Source of the DNA: Bradyrhizobium diazoefficiens USDA 110 | GTDB taxonomy: Bacteria; Pseudomonadota; Alphaproteobacteria; Rhizobiales; Xanthobacteraceae | Direction of reading: 5' to 3' | Assembly (NCBI RefSeq): GCF_000011365.1 | Contig: NC_004463.1 | Coordinates: forward strand, 2,962,001 to 3,026,000 | DNA length: 64,000 bases | Shown: one piece after another, positions 1 through 9,414 of the stretch | Position numbering within the stretch: position 1 is the stretch's first letter | How the letters are laid out: each line of letters begins with the position of its first letter | The notes under the pieces: generated by a model | What the model saw: the letters and a program-made list of their open reading frames with translations, nothing else | Databases searched by the model: none | Told to the model about the DNA's origin: nothing | Made by a program: the position numbers and the translations under genes

Positions 1-186
1 TATTGGAGCGAAACAACACTTGGCTGCGGGAGCTCATCGGGCGGTTGTCAATGTCCCGAGCGATCTATGTATCACACGCTCCGTGGGTGCTCAAGCGATA
101 GTCAGTGAATATGAACTCAGTCATCCGCAGCAGCGGTTGGGGAAGGGCAGGCCCCTTATTCCGGATTGTGACCTTGCGATCCGGTC

Positions 187-3150
187 CTAGAGGTTCTTGA
201 TGATCGAGACGAAAGTCGGCGGCGCCTTGGTGGACGCGCCGGTCGAAAGACCGCCTCCGGCTTCGAATGCGCTTTCCGCGATCTCGTAGCCGAGCATGCG
301 GTAGCTCTCGAATTGCGACTCCGTGAAGAATTGATTCAGCGTCGTCTCGTGCGGAAAGGTCGGGTGGGATATCGCGTAGCTCAGGACGCCCATGGGCTCC
401 GTGCCGTGCAGGCCCGACTTGAAGTACAACAGCAGTCCGTTTTGCGACGTGCCGCCGTCGGCCTCGCCATAGAGAATATCGCCGACCGCCCAGTAAGGCG
501 CTTTCGTTGCAGGGCTTGGCCGTTCCGTGAAGCGCTTCTTGAGCAGGTCCAGGCCCCGCAGGTCGATGCGCACGCCGAGATCGATCCAGATCTTGCGCAG
601 CGCGTTGCCGAGATCCTCGAAGGAATAATCGGGGTCGCAGCCGGCGTCGCTGACAACGATCACGCGGCAGCGCCGGCGGACCATCTCGTAGAGGCCGAGG
701 TTCTCGAAGTGCCCGCCGTCGGTCAGGTAGACCCAGCGCTCGGTCTCGCTGGTCAGGCCGAACATCTCCATGAAGAACGGCCGGAGCGCATCTGTCGGCT
801 TGACCTCCGCGTAGTAGGCATTGTCGCCGCGCGGGTTGGCCAGCCACCAGCCGAGGCGCACGTTGAACAGCGCCATCAGGAAAGCGACGCCCGGCGACGA
901 GTTGTAGCCCATGCTCGGACTGACGGCCGCGCCTGAAATCGCCATGGCGGTCCCAAGGGTGAGCATTCCGCCGTAGGGCCGGGGCTGCTTGGTCGTCGCG
1001 TAGGTCGTCCGGTAAGCACCGTCCGAAAATACGGCGCTGCCGCTGCCGCAATGGAGCGGCGAGAACGTGAAGGGCGCCGCCATCCGTTCTTGCCAAGCCA
1101 GATTCCTGGACGACACGAGGTTGAGTGCCGCGCCGATGACGTGGAACGGCTTCCAATTGGCCCCCGTCGGTGCGACGCCATGCTCCCAGAGTTCATACAG
1201 ATACGGGCTGTCGCGGCCGTCGAAATCCGTAAAGGCATTCTTGGTCTTGTCACGGTCCTTCTCTTTGCGCGACGCACCGAGAAAGGCGCGAACCAGTCGG
1301 TTCCGGTAGAGGCTGTGGAGCGAATAGCGGTTGATGCTGAGGACATGCGAGGCTGCATAGATCAGCACGCCGAGCGCGACGCCGGCTATGAGGACGACTT
1401 TCCAGGGTAGATGATCGGCGCCAGCCGCGAGTGTGAACGCCCTGTCCCAGCCGATGGACAGTAGAGCGACCAGGACCGACGCGAAAATTCCCGCCGCGAT
1501 CGCCGCAATCGTGTTGAGCCCGAGATATTGGCGAACGCCCGACGCCTGCTCGGCGGCGGCCCTGGTCTTCGAGCTCGCTCCCAGGATGACGGAAAGCAGG
1601 CCTGAAAGACCTCCCCCGGTCGCAAGCGAGGGGACGAACGCGCTGCCAAGCTGACTCTCGATCCATCTTGCGGCCGGTGGCGCCCCAAGCACGAGCCCGA
1701 ACCACAGCAGCCAGCCGAGATAGGCCAGCGTGAAGAGTCCGCTCGACCGCGCCTGGAATTCGAGCCCGACGTCCACCTCGGACAGGAATTCGGCAAACGA
1801 GATGTAGATCACGTCGGCGACGATCCGCGCCATCACGATCCAGGGCAGGCCGAGGACGCAGGCAAAACCCGCCGTCGCGGCAACGGAACCCGATGGGCCG
1901 TAATGCCAAAGCAAGACCAGTCCCGCGGCACCCAGCACGCCAAAAGCGGCGCCGGCGACGCACCAGGCGAAAAGATCGATCCATGGATGCTTGGGACGAG
2001 CCGCGAGCGGTGGGCGGGCCGACTTTCCAAAGACCAGGGTCCACAAGCGCGCCAGCACCCAGGAGGCAAGAAAGAATAGAACGCCAAGGATGGCGCCGCG
2101 AAGCACCACGACGGCGTAAAATTGAGCTTTTTCGACCTGCTTGTCGACTTTGAACCCGACGGCCGTGGTCACGTCCGTGAGCATCGACAGACCGTATTGG
2201 CTCCGCAACACGAAGACCAGCAACGCGGCACCGACAAGGAAGGGCATGAGATCGCAAACGAGAAACCGGGGTTGCGAGACATTGATGCATCCGCGGCCGG
2301 GACGGTTCGCGACGGAGAACGACAAGGACGCCAGAAAGCAGAGGGTTGGTATGAACATGACAACCAGGAACCAAGCCGACGTATTCTCGCGTCTGATGCT
2401 GTCGGCATCGATGACCGCAAAGTAGAGTGCGTTGGTGATGAGCACCGCAAGGATCATCGGAGGAACGAGCAGGACCCAGTTCAGGAACAGGTTGCGCAGG
2501 ACGCCGGCAACGTCGCTCCACAGGTCGGGAGAAATCGGCGAAAAGCTGGGGGCGAGAAAGTGCGAGTTGCGCCGGAGGTTGGAAACCGGCTCGGCTTCTT
2601 CGTGATCACCGAGTTGACCGACGCTGTCTCGCCGATTGAGCGCCGACACCACCGTGCCCGGACTGGAGCGACGCTCGCGCTCCTGATGGAGCCAGGCTGA
2701 TAGCCAACTGCCGATATAACCGCCGCCCGACACGGTCGACAGATACTCGAACTCCGTCAGAGCCGAGCCGGTCTTCCCGCCCTGGTGCTTCGACGTGACC
2801 TCCAGCGCCGCAAATCGTTGCAGGATGCCGAGCGCAAACGCCGCGCTGCGGATTCCTCCGCCGGAAAGGCACAGGGCCCATCGGTCGTCCGCGTTCAACG
2901 CCTGGTAGACGTCGAGGAGTTTTCCCGGGACCGGGTCCGTCGGCGATGGTCTGGGCAGTGTTTGGGAGGGCTGCTGCGCAGGTTGCGGCGATGTCGCGGA
3001 CGGCGGTTGGGTTGGTGTCTGCGAAGCGCCGGATGCCGGCTGCGCTGGTGTCGGCGAGATGTCGGGATCTTTTGGTGCGAATTCCAGGCGAACGCCCGCG
3101 AGCGCCCGCCGCTCCTCCCAAAGGACCTGTGAAAGGTTCAATGCCCCCAT
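187..3150 (-). CDS. Patatin-like phospholipase with embedded multi-pass membrane domain
   Basis: Probable membrane-bound acyl hydrolase of the patatin/cPLA2-like fold (987 aa). A Pro/Gln/Ser-rich linker (residues about 30-75) precedes the oxyanion-type motif CLSGGGIRSAAFALG (94-108). The nucleophile elbow STVSGGGYIGS follows, with Ser about 141. The Asp of the catalytic dyad is probably in YLTDGGHFENLG, near residue 808. Between the two halves of the hydrolase lie several hydrophobic segments (about 220-610), so the catalytic fold appears interrupted by a membrane domain. That makes the protein much longer than a simple patatin (about 300-400 aa). The substrate is unknown; lysophospholipase or lipid remodelling is a guess from the family. 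It stands alone on its strand, with an intergenic region of about 320 bp upstream. Confidence 0.8.
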   Translation of the reverse strand: MGALNLSQVLWEERRALAGVRLEFAPKDPDISPTPAQPASGASQTPTQPPSATSPQPAQQPSQTLPRPSPTDPVPGKLLDVYQALNADDRWALCLSGGGIRSAAFALGILQRFAALEVTSKHQGGKTGSALTEFEYLSTVSGGGYIGSWLSAWLHQERERRSSPGTVVSALNRRDSVGQLGDHEEAEPVSNLRRNSHFLAPSFSPISPDLWSDVAGVLRNLFLNWVLLVPPMILAVLITNALYFAVIDADSIRRENTSAWFLVVMFIPTLCFLASLSFSVANRPGRGCINVSQPRFLVCDLMPFLVGAALLVFVLRSQYGLSMLTDVTTAVGFKVDKQVEKAQFYAVVVLRGAILGVLFFLASWVLARLWTLVFGKSARPPLAARPKHPWIDLFAWCVAGAAFGVLGAAGLVLLWHYGPSGSVAATAGFACVLGLPWIVMARIVADVIYISFAEFLSEVDVGLEFQARSSGLFTLAYLGWLLWFGLVLGAPPAARWIESQLGSAFVPSLATGGGLSGLLSVILGASSKTRAAAEQASGVRQYLGLNTIAAIAAGIFASVLVALLSIGWDRAFTLAAGADHLPWKVVLIAGVALGVLIYAASHVLSINRYSLHSLYRNRLVRAFLGASRKEKDRDKTKNAFTDFDGRDSPYLYELWEHGVAPTGANWKPFHVIGAALNLVSSRNLAWQERMAAPFTFSPLHCGSGSAVFSDGAYRTTYATTKQPRPYGGMLTLGTAMAISGAAVSPSMGYNSSPGVAFLMALFNVRLGWWLANPRGDNAYYAEVKPTDALRPFFMEMFGLTSETERWVYLTDGGHFENLGLYEMVRRRCRVIVVSDAGCDPDYSFEDLGNALRKIWIDLGVRIDLRGLDLLKKRFTERPSPATKAPYWAVGDILYGEADGGTSQNGLLLYFKSGLHGTEPMGVLSYAISHPTFPHETTLNQFFTESQFESYRMLGYEIAESAFEAGGGLSTGASTKAPPTFVSIIKNL

Positions 3151-3472
3151 GACGCCTCTCCCCCTGTTTCACTGAGATCGGCCCAAGCGGCCTGTTCAGT
3201 GTCTCCGCTGGGTCAGTTCTGGTCGGCGGGCCGAGCGTAAGCTTGACCGGAGCAAGCTAGCGGCACCGGCGACAGCAAGCGTGTGAAGCAATTCACAAAC
3301 ACGTAGAAATTGTCATGGCTGCCGCATGGAAGCGGTCGTGACGCAAGGCACGTTGTCCATCAAAACGAGTCTGACGCCGCTGCCTGAGACGATGAACCAG
3401 GCCGGCCGTCAGAACGTTATTCCCGGCAAGATGTGGTATCATGGGGACCTGGATCTGCAGCTGGCGGCGGCA

Positions 3473-4897
3473 ATGTCTTCCACCGAGAGTGCAACCAAGA
3501 CGACCAGTGAGGCGGCCCGCCGAGAGCGGAGGAGGAGCAATTCCTTACTGTTCGCTCTCGCCGTTGGATTTCTTGTCTTCGGTGCGGCCGCGGGTGCGCT
3601 TTACTGCGCTTTGCGGCCGGAGGTTCTGCGGATCGCCGTTGGACCGCCGGGCAGCGACGATTACAAAGTCGTCGAGGCAATGGCCGATGCCTTCAGAAGG
3701 GAAAGTCGAACCGTCAGGCTGTCTCCGATCAAAACTGACGGCGCGGTGGAGTCTCTCGCCCTGCTTGGGGCTGGCAAGGCGGACCTTGCCGTCGGCCGCG
3801 GTGATCTGGAAATGCCCGCCGAGGCGCAGACCGTCGCCGTCGTGCGTAAAAACTTCGTCGTGCTGTGGGCGCCCTCCGAGCCTGCGGGCAAGGGCGCGAA
3901 AAGAAAGCGGTCGCCGAAAATCAAGGAGGTCGCCGATCTCGCGGGGCACCGTGTCGGCGTGATTGGGCGGACCCCCGTGAATGCCGCGTTGCTGCGGGTC
4001 ATCCTGAGCGCCTCCGGCGTGGACGCTGAGAAGGTCGCTGTGACGCACTTTGGCACTGAACAGATCGGGGAGCTGGCGCGCGATCCCGCCCTCGATGCAT
4101 TCATGGCAGTCGGGCCACTCGACAGCAAGATCACATCCGACGCCGTTGCTGCTACGGCGCGGGCCCGCGGCGAGCCGAAATTTCTCGCCATCGAGACATC
4201 GGAAGCGATCGCCTTGAGGCATCCCCGGTATGAATCGGAGGAAATTCCGCCCAGCGTCTTCAATGCGGATCCGGCTTGGCCGGGTGACAAGGTCGAGACG
4301 GTCAGCGTCAGCCACCTCATCGTGGCCAGAAAGAGCGTGTCCGAAACCACGGTAGCCGCGTTTTTCCGGCAGCTCTTTGCCGTCCGTCAGGCGATTGCGC
4401 GGCAGGTACCTGGCGCTGCTCACATCAGCAAGCCGGACCTCGAGAAGGACACCGAGCTGCCCGTCCATCGGGGAGCGGCGGCCGTCATCGACGGCAACGA
4501 ACGCACCTTTCTCGACCGGTACGGCGATTACTTCTGGTTCGGGCTCCTGCTTCTCTCCGGGATCGGCTCGGCCGGCGCCTGGTTGCGCCGCTATTTGAAC
4601 CGCGAGGAAAGGGAGGACAACACCAGCCATCGCAAGAGAATCCTGGCCATGGTCGCGAGCGCGCGGACCGCGGAATCCAACCAGGAACTGCTGACCCTGC
4701 AGCGTGAGGCGGACGCCATCATCGCTGAAACCCTCGAGTGCTACGATGACGGCGCTGTCGAGGAAGAGGAACTCGCCGCATTCGGGCTGGTGCTCGATCT
4801 CTTGAGCAACGCCATTGCCGAGAGGCGAGCCGCGTTGCAACGAACCAGCTTCGAAACCGTTCGAGGCGCGACAGCAGGCTCCACGCTGCGAGGATAA
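3473..4897 (+). CDS. TAXI-type solute-binding protein anchored by two membrane helices
   Basis: A 474-aa protein resembling the TAXI family of TRAP transporter binding proteins. It has a short basic cytosolic N-terminus (RRERRRS), a membrane helix (about 24-46), and a periplasmic binding domain starting at LRIAVGPPGSDDYK. A second helix (about 353-375, YFWFGLLLLSGIG) leads to a charged, helical C-terminal tail (about 380-474) predicted to be cytosolic. Ordinary TAXI proteins end after the binding domain and are secreted, so this form looks like a tethered sensor or receptor. No TRAP permease gene is next to it. The frame is open from 3326, and ATGs at 3326, 3392 and 3431 are also possible. 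I chose 3473 because it starts just before the basic patch and helix; no start has a strong ribosome site. Confidence 0.7.
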   Translation: MSSTESATKTTSEAARRERRRSNSLLFALAVGFLVFGAAAGALYCALRPEVLRIAVGPPGSDDYKVVEAMADAFRRESRTVRLSPIKTDGAVESLALLGAGKADLAVGRGDLEMPAEAQTVAVVRKNFVVLWAPSEPAGKGAKRKRSPKIKEVADLAGHRVGVIGRTPVNAALLRVILSASGVDAEKVAVTHFGTEQIGELARDPALDAFMAVGPLDSKITSDAVAATARARGEPKFLAIETSEAIALRHPRYESEEIPPSVFNADPAWPGDKVETVSVSHLIVARKSVSETTVAAFFRQLFAVRQAIARQVPGAAHISKPDLEKDTELPVHRGAAAVIDGNERTFLDRYGDYFWFGLLLLSGIGSAGAWLRRYLNREEREDNTSHRKRILAMVASARTAESNQELLTLQREADAIIAETLECYDDGAVEEEELAAFGLVLDLLSNAIAERRAALQRTSFETVRGATAGSTLRG

Positions 4898-5254
4898 GGG
4901 CGGCCATTTGAACCGGCCGTTGCGGATTCCGCCGCGCCGGCGGCCGCCGTGGCCGTGCGCGATGATCAGCGCGCAGCTGGCGCCTCCGGCGTCGTCAGCG
5001 GCAGTGGTCCCCATGAGTGTCACGTCCCGTGACGGTTTTGGGTGGGAGGACATGATTGAGGGGAGGGTGCCAATGGGGGAAGCAGCCCGGCTATTCGAGA
5101 CTGCGGCGTTCGAACCTTCAGCTCGTCGGTAGAGCAACACGAAACCCCTCAACCCGATTCCAACGAGGATGAGTTTCGCGAAGAACTCAGCCCATCCAAC
5201 GAGCTTAGTCATCGCTGTCAGGCGCTTGTGACTCCATCTCGGGACATTGGCCCC
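4898..5254. other. Intergenic stretch without a convincing gene
   Basis: No supported gene. A minus-strand frame opening at 5212 begins with a hydrophobic helix-like segment (AEFFAKLILVGIGLRGFVLL) but then runs on for hundreds of codons antisense to the TAXI-type gene. It is probably fortuitous or a decayed fragment. Confidence 0.4.
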
Positions 5255-5413
5255 TCATAGGCTGCGGCGCCACGCTTCGAGATACAACGGAGACCTGCGC
5301 ACCTCTTCAACTGTGGTCCTTGATAGGCCCAAGTCGGCTAGTAGCCGACCATCGAGTTCGAGAAGTTTCCTGGGTGCATGATGGATGCGGTTGCCAAATG
5401 GGGACGTCGGCGG
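5255..5413 (-). pseudogene. Remnant of a DUF1127 small protein
   Basis: Reading the minus strand, an open stretch encodes LLELDGRLLADLGLSRTTVE followed by EVRRSPLYLEAWRRSL and a stop at 5255-5257. This matches the characteristic core of DUF1127 small proteins (LxxLDDRLLxDIGLSRxxI), which in alphaproteobacteria are arginine-rich and often RNA-related. Upstream, the frame is closed by a TGA at about 5414-5416, and no ATG, GTG or TTG lies between that stop and the core. The N-terminal half therefore appears lost or shifted out of frame. It sits at the edge of the accessory stretch that holds the next gene. Family assignment rests on the visible core motif only. Confidence 0.5.
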
Positions 5414-5465
5414 TCACGACGGGGCGTGGGCGACAGAACGTGATGTTAGATCGTCTTGATGCTCT

Positions 5466-7964
5466 TCATTCGTCAAATCTCGGGGTTCCGCGATGGCTTA
5501 TCCAATCCAGTGTTTTGTTGAGCCATTCGAGCTCTTCATGTTGGCTCGCGAGCCGTCGTAGTTGCGGTTCAATTCCGAGTACGAACGTAAGCTGTGGTCT
5601 AAATCTTTCGCCGAGTCCTTTGAGTGCGTCCAAAGCGCTGGCGTCAACCGCTTCATCGAGGCGCTTTGTAATTTGGCTCGCCAAAGCGGTGAACGCCTTT
5701 GACTTTTTCAAGCCCTCGCCGAAAACGAGCGCGGAGACTGCGCTGCCAACGATCATGGCTGGTGATCCCGATGAAACTGCCGCGGTGGACGCCGCTCCCA
5801 ACACTCCGGCAGTTGAAACTACAATAGCTAAATTCTTAATAGTACCGCTGGCAACTACGGCACTCCGTTCGAGATTGGCTCCTCTCGCAAATTCCTCGGC
5901 TGTACCAAGAGCAAATGAGGCCGCTGTTGGATCAATGATATTGGGCTCATTTTGCAAGCTTTCTGCAAAGCCAACGGCGGCGTCCCTGTATTCAACTTCC
6001 TCTCCTGGTGTCCGTCTGTAACGCTCTTCAGCGGCGATAACTTCGATGCCTTCCGCCGTTGCCAATACGAAAGCGCCGTGCAGTTGGAGCAACGAGTCTA
6101 GGCGTTCGTGAATTGGATGCGCGAGTCTCGGTAGCTCTTCGTCGGCGAGAGTTGTTCTCATCGCATTCGCGAGTCGAACGCCCTCCACATATAGTCTCGC
6201 AAAGTCAACGGAATCGATATTTTGATTGACTAATTCCCGATATGCGTCAACGCGATCTCTCAGGTAACGGTGAGGAACGTTCCCGTGGTCAAGCGCTTCA
6301 ACAACTTCGCGCGCTAGAGTACGCAGAATCGGATGTAGTTTTTCTAGACGGGCTACATTGTTGCCTTGGCGATCGATCGCTTGGGGCGGAGCGAAGGTGA
6401 TGACGCCGTTTTCACCTATTTCAAAATGAGGTCCGTATCCTTGCGGTGGGATCTGCGGCAATTGGACTTCTGTCGACTGATGGCTTCCATCACGTGAGCC
6501 AGAGTGCGTTCTGATTCGGGCGCTGATCTCGGTGTTGACCGCCTGAGAGCCAGCGTCCCAAGGCAACGGCTCTGGGCTGCCGACAAACGCCGTCTCCCAC
6601 GCATCGTTGCGCCGGCTAGATGGCGGTGATCCCTCAAGTACATAGTCGTACCAATCCACCCAGACCTGCCAATGCTTACCGTTTTCGAGAAGCACTTGAG
6701 AGAGGTTGTTCCATGCTTGCCTTGCTGCAGGAGGTGCCCCTCCTTCGTTTGCTGGCCGCCACAGTGGCGCGCGGGCCAACTCCTGTGGAGACGTTCCGCG
6801 AACGAGCGCTAAGGCATCTCGGAGAACAGCTGCAATTCGAGCAGATTCGTTGGGCCCGCGACCGAGATCGGAAATGATACTTGTAGCACGGCTCGCTGCA
6901 TCGTCGGCACCAACTGCCGAAGCTGCATAATAGGCAGTTATGGTCATTTGGGTTTGACGGTTGGAGAGAAACTCGGCTGCATCAGCCGCGAGCTTGATCT
7001 CTTTGGGATGAAGCACGGCGTAGCGGGACGCCGAAATCGCGCGAAAGATGGCGAGCAGAGTAGTATCGCCGGGAGACGCGCCTAAGGTCGCAAATAGGCG
7101 AAGCGCCTCCCGATTTCCCATCACGCTCGCCCACTCTCGCGGCTTTGCCGACAGCCATTGTTGAAAGGCGACTGCGTCCCTGGGATCGGGTGGGCTGTCG
7201 TTGTCGGTCTCCAGGTGGACGCCATTAATTTGTTGCCGAATGAAGGTGTTGGCCGATTTCGGTCCTTTTCTCCACGCTGCATCAGGGACCTCTGTGGCGC
7301 GAGTTAGCTCGAGAATGGTATCGGGTGCGTTGCCGAATAGCCGGTCTTCATACCAGCTGATCCAGACCTCCCAATTCTCGTGTGTGGCTAGGAGTCTTGT
7401 CTTTAGCGCCTCCCATCCGTTACCGACCCAAGCAGGGAGGAGGGGTTTAGGCATTGGCCAGAGTTGCTGGTTTGCTATCGTTACCGGCTCAAACCCCTGA
7501 TCGAGTTGCGCCGCCTCGCTGGCGAGGGCGGCCAACATCTCGTGAAGACCCTTCTTGCCACCTTTCTGCTCCGCCGCGTCAATGGCCGAATTCGCAGCCT
7601 CGACAGCGGAGGACATCCTCTTCCTTCCGTGAGAGGCCGTTGTTGCGACCGCGGAGATGGCAGCAGACTCAGATCTTTGCAACCATTGGGGACGAGGTTC
7701 TACGGAATCGAGAGTGTTCAGCGCCGCCGAGATCAGCCTATCCCGATAACCGGGATAGGCGGCGACTGCCCAAGTCGAGTCGGCGCAACGAAACATCTGC
7801 AGCGCCCGACTGAAGTTATCTCCATAGGATAGGTTAAACGCGGGTATGACTCGCAGAGCCGCCCGAGCAACAAAGACAACTGTCTGCTCAGGCGATTGAC
7901 CCGCTAGCCAACGGTTGACGTCTTCCGTGCTTGCAAAATCTTGCACGCTTGATCCCCGGCGCAC
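5466..7964 (-). CDS. Large unrecognised protein with W-x2-W-x2-WY repeats and C-terminal membrane hairpin
   Basis: An 832-aa protein I do not recognise. Two copies of an aromatic motif are visible, NWEVWISWYEDRLFG (about 193-209) and HWQVWVDWYDYVLEG (about 425-441). Each is followed by a variable linker, suggesting a duplicated helical module. A small-residue-rich hydrophobic stretch near residues 695-755 (SAVVASGTIKNLAIVVSTAG onward) could form a membrane hairpin. The last 75 residues are charged and helical. The base composition is less GC-rich than the neighbours, which fits an accessory or transferred gene. The start given is a GTG; a second GTG at 7946 has a better-spaced GGGGA. There are no catalytic motifs, so no function is proposed. 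The WxxWxxWY motif may be a protein-interaction or nuclease-associated module, but that is a guess. Confidence 0.75.
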   Translation of the reverse strand: MRRGSSVQDFASTEDVNRWLAGQSPEQTVVFVARAALRVIPAFNLSYGDNFSRALQMFRCADSTWAVAAYPGYRDRLISAALNTLDSVEPRPQWLQRSESAAISAVATTASHGRKRMSSAVEAANSAIDAAEQKGGKKGLHEMLAALASEAAQLDQGFEPVTIANQQLWPMPKPLLPAWVGNGWEALKTRLLATHENWEVWISWYEDRLFGNAPDTILELTRATEVPDAAWRKGPKSANTFIRQQINGVHLETDNDSPPDPRDAVAFQQWLSAKPREWASVMGNREALRLFATLGASPGDTTLLAIFRAISASRYAVLHPKEIKLAADAAEFLSNRQTQMTITAYYAASAVGADDAASRATSIISDLGRGPNESARIAAVLRDALALVRGTSPQELARAPLWRPANEGGAPPAARQAWNNLSQVLLENGKHWQVWVDWYDYVLEGSPPSSRRNDAWETAFVGSPEPLPWDAGSQAVNTEISARIRTHSGSRDGSHQSTEVQLPQIPPQGYGPHFEIGENGVITFAPPQAIDRQGNNVARLEKLHPILRTLAREVVEALDHGNVPHRYLRDRVDAYRELVNQNIDSVDFARLYVEGVRLANAMRTTLADEELPRLAHPIHERLDSLLQLHGAFVLATAEGIEVIAAEERYRRTPGEEVEYRDAAVGFAESLQNEPNIIDPTAASFALGTAEEFARGANLERSAVVASGTIKNLAIVVSTAGVLGAASTAAVSSGSPAMIVGSAVSALVFGEGLKKSKAFTALASQITKRLDEAVDASALDALKGLGERFRPQLTFVLGIEPQLRRLASQHEELEWLNKTLDWISHRGTPRFDE

Positions 7965-8121
7965 CGCGGCCTGTTGGTTCGGGCCTAGTGTGCGAATACT
8001 CTCTTACAACCCTAGAAATGTCGAGACCCCGTCGCCCCCGGATCAATTGGTGTTCCCGGCTCGGATCGATTTTGCGCCGTTCGCTGTGGCCGGCGGCCGC
8101 CTGATTTTCAACTATTGGGTA

Positions 8122-8391
8122 TCACCGCAACTCCCGCAGAAGCTTCCGCGCCTCATCTAGCATCATCCGGACCTGTCTTTGCTCGCTGATCGTCTCCCCG
8201 GCGAACAGCCCGTGCGTGCGCGCATTCTGATTTCCCTTCGGCGCGCCGGACCCTAGCGCGCCGCCGTGCATGCGGCAGCGTGTCTTGCCGTGCGCCGCTG
8301 GCGCGCGGCACGGGCTGCCGTCGCGGGTTCGGGCGCCGCAGCGGGGGCTGGTGCGCATCGGGACCGTGTTGCGGGTGTGGCCGCCGGTCAT
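8122..8391 (-). CDS. HGG-motif small protein (phage-associated type)
   Basis: An 89-aa basic protein with CGARTRDGSPCRAPAAHGKT followed by RCRMHGGALGSGAPKGNQNA (about residues 19-58). The Cys/His spacing suggests a small zinc-binding module. Proteins with this CGA-x-T-x-G-x-P-C ... RCRMHGG signature are often found in prophage-derived or accessory islands of rhizobia; I recall this from the family and cannot search it here. The start overlaps the preceding gene's stop by four bases (ATGA), so the two are probably translationally coupled. The function is unknown. It could be DNA-binding, for example terminase-associated. Confidence 0.7.
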   Translation of the reverse strand: MTGGHTRNTVPMRTSPRCGARTRDGSPCRAPAAHGKTRCRMHGGALGSGAPKGNQNARTHGLFAGETISEQRQVRMMLDEARKLLRELR

Positions 8392-8993
8392 GGGGTGGCG
8401 CCTTGCGTTGCCTCGCTCCGGCTCGCCTCCGCAACAAGCACGTTCGTATGCTGCGTGACGTTGCCCACGATCGCTCGTCCTCCGTCCTGCACGGACAGGT
8501 TTTGCACCGTGATCGCGCGCTCGTCGCTGTTGCGGTGGCGGCTCAGGGCCTCGACCTGAGCGGCGAAGGTGCGGGTCAGCCGGGTCAATGCGCGCGTGAC
8601 GCTTTCCTGCTGCGGGAGGTTGTCGGTGCAGGCGAGGCGACAGGCGCAGCGCATCGTCGCCAGGTGCACGGAGACCATCTGCGACACCAGCATGGCTTCG
8701 ATGGAATCCTTCGGTGCGATGCTCCTGATCATCGAGACCATGAAGGCGAGATTGGCCTCATCGGGTTTCTGTCCGACCGCGCTCGCTTTCACCAATTGCC
8801 TGAGAATGCCGTGCAGCGCGTCGCGGTCAACGGCACCGAGTGCCTCGGCCAGCAGGCGCTCGCCGGCTTGCGGGTCCGGATGGGTGATCGCAATGCGCCG
8901 CTTGTACAGTCTTATCCGCGGGCTCGCGGCGGGGCCGCCGCGATCGCTTGCTGCAAGCGGCGAGGTGATGCGGCGGTTCGGTGCTGTTGTCAT
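8388..8993 (-). CDS. Hypothetical protein coupled to the HGG-motif protein
   Basis: A 201-aa soluble protein with no recognised domain. The N-terminus is basic and disordered (residues 1-35). The middle (about 40-160) is helical, including ERLLAEALGAVDRDALHGIL and a Cys pair in MRCACRLACTDN. The tail is Ser/Thr/Gln-rich. It overlaps the following gene by four bases, and the pair is probably co-transcribed. The link to the HGG-motif gene suggests a phage-derived or accessory unit. There is no sequence basis for a function. Confidence 0.65.
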   Translation of the reverse strand: MTTAPNRRITSPLAASDRGGPAASPRIRLYKRRIAITHPDPQAGERLLAEALGAVDRDALHGILRQLVKASAVGQKPDEANLAFMVSMIRSIAPKDSIEAMLVSQMVSVHLATMRCACRLACTDNLPQQESVTRALTRLTRTFAAQVEALSRHRNSDERAITVQNLSVQDGGRAIVGNVTQHTNVLVAEASRSEATQGATP

Positions 8994-9150
8994 GTGCTGT
9001 GTCCTTTGCTGGCGCAGGCGTGCGCGAGCGACCGTTCGCTGCTGCGCGCGGATGCGAATTTCGGGATGTCGATGAAGGGCTTATGCGCAACCACGTCGAG
9101 GCGGCCCGGATGAGGGTGGCCGTCACGCTGACGATGGTTGCGATGATGGC

Positions 9151-9262
9151 ATTCTGCCGGTGTTTTGCCCGACGAGTCAAACGGCGTTGCGAAGCGCGCA
9201 AGTCCTTGTTCTTCCAAGCACCGGCTACTGTGCATGGGGTTGTTTTCGCGCTTTTTGTTTTG
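9151..9262 (+). repeat. Dispersed repeat, copy 1
   Basis: Two conserved blocks flank a variable middle: TGTTTTGCCCGACGAGTCAA at 9161-9180, and CTACTGTGCATGGGGTTG starting near 9225 and continuing into a T-rich end. The same blocks occur in inverted orientation at 52554-52685. The rest of the gap between 8994 and 9414 holds no convincing gene. It also contains the promoter region of the binding-protein gene at 9415. Confidence 0.7.
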
Positions 9263-9414
9263 AGCCGGCGCTTACGTGCCGTGCGACGGAATTGCGAGGC
9301 GCGTCGTGTGTGGAAACGCGATTGCGCAATCCCGTGCGGCCGCTCATCATGATCCCCGAGCGCGCCGCACCAACAAGCACGCACACGCGGCGCCGAAGTC
9401 TGGGGAGAGAACGA

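Noticed and set aside
3545..5212. Long minus-strand open frame (555 codons) opposite the TAXI-type gene
   Set aside because: It is antisense to a gene with clear domain structure; its own protein is low in coherent hydrophobic cores after the first 40 residues.
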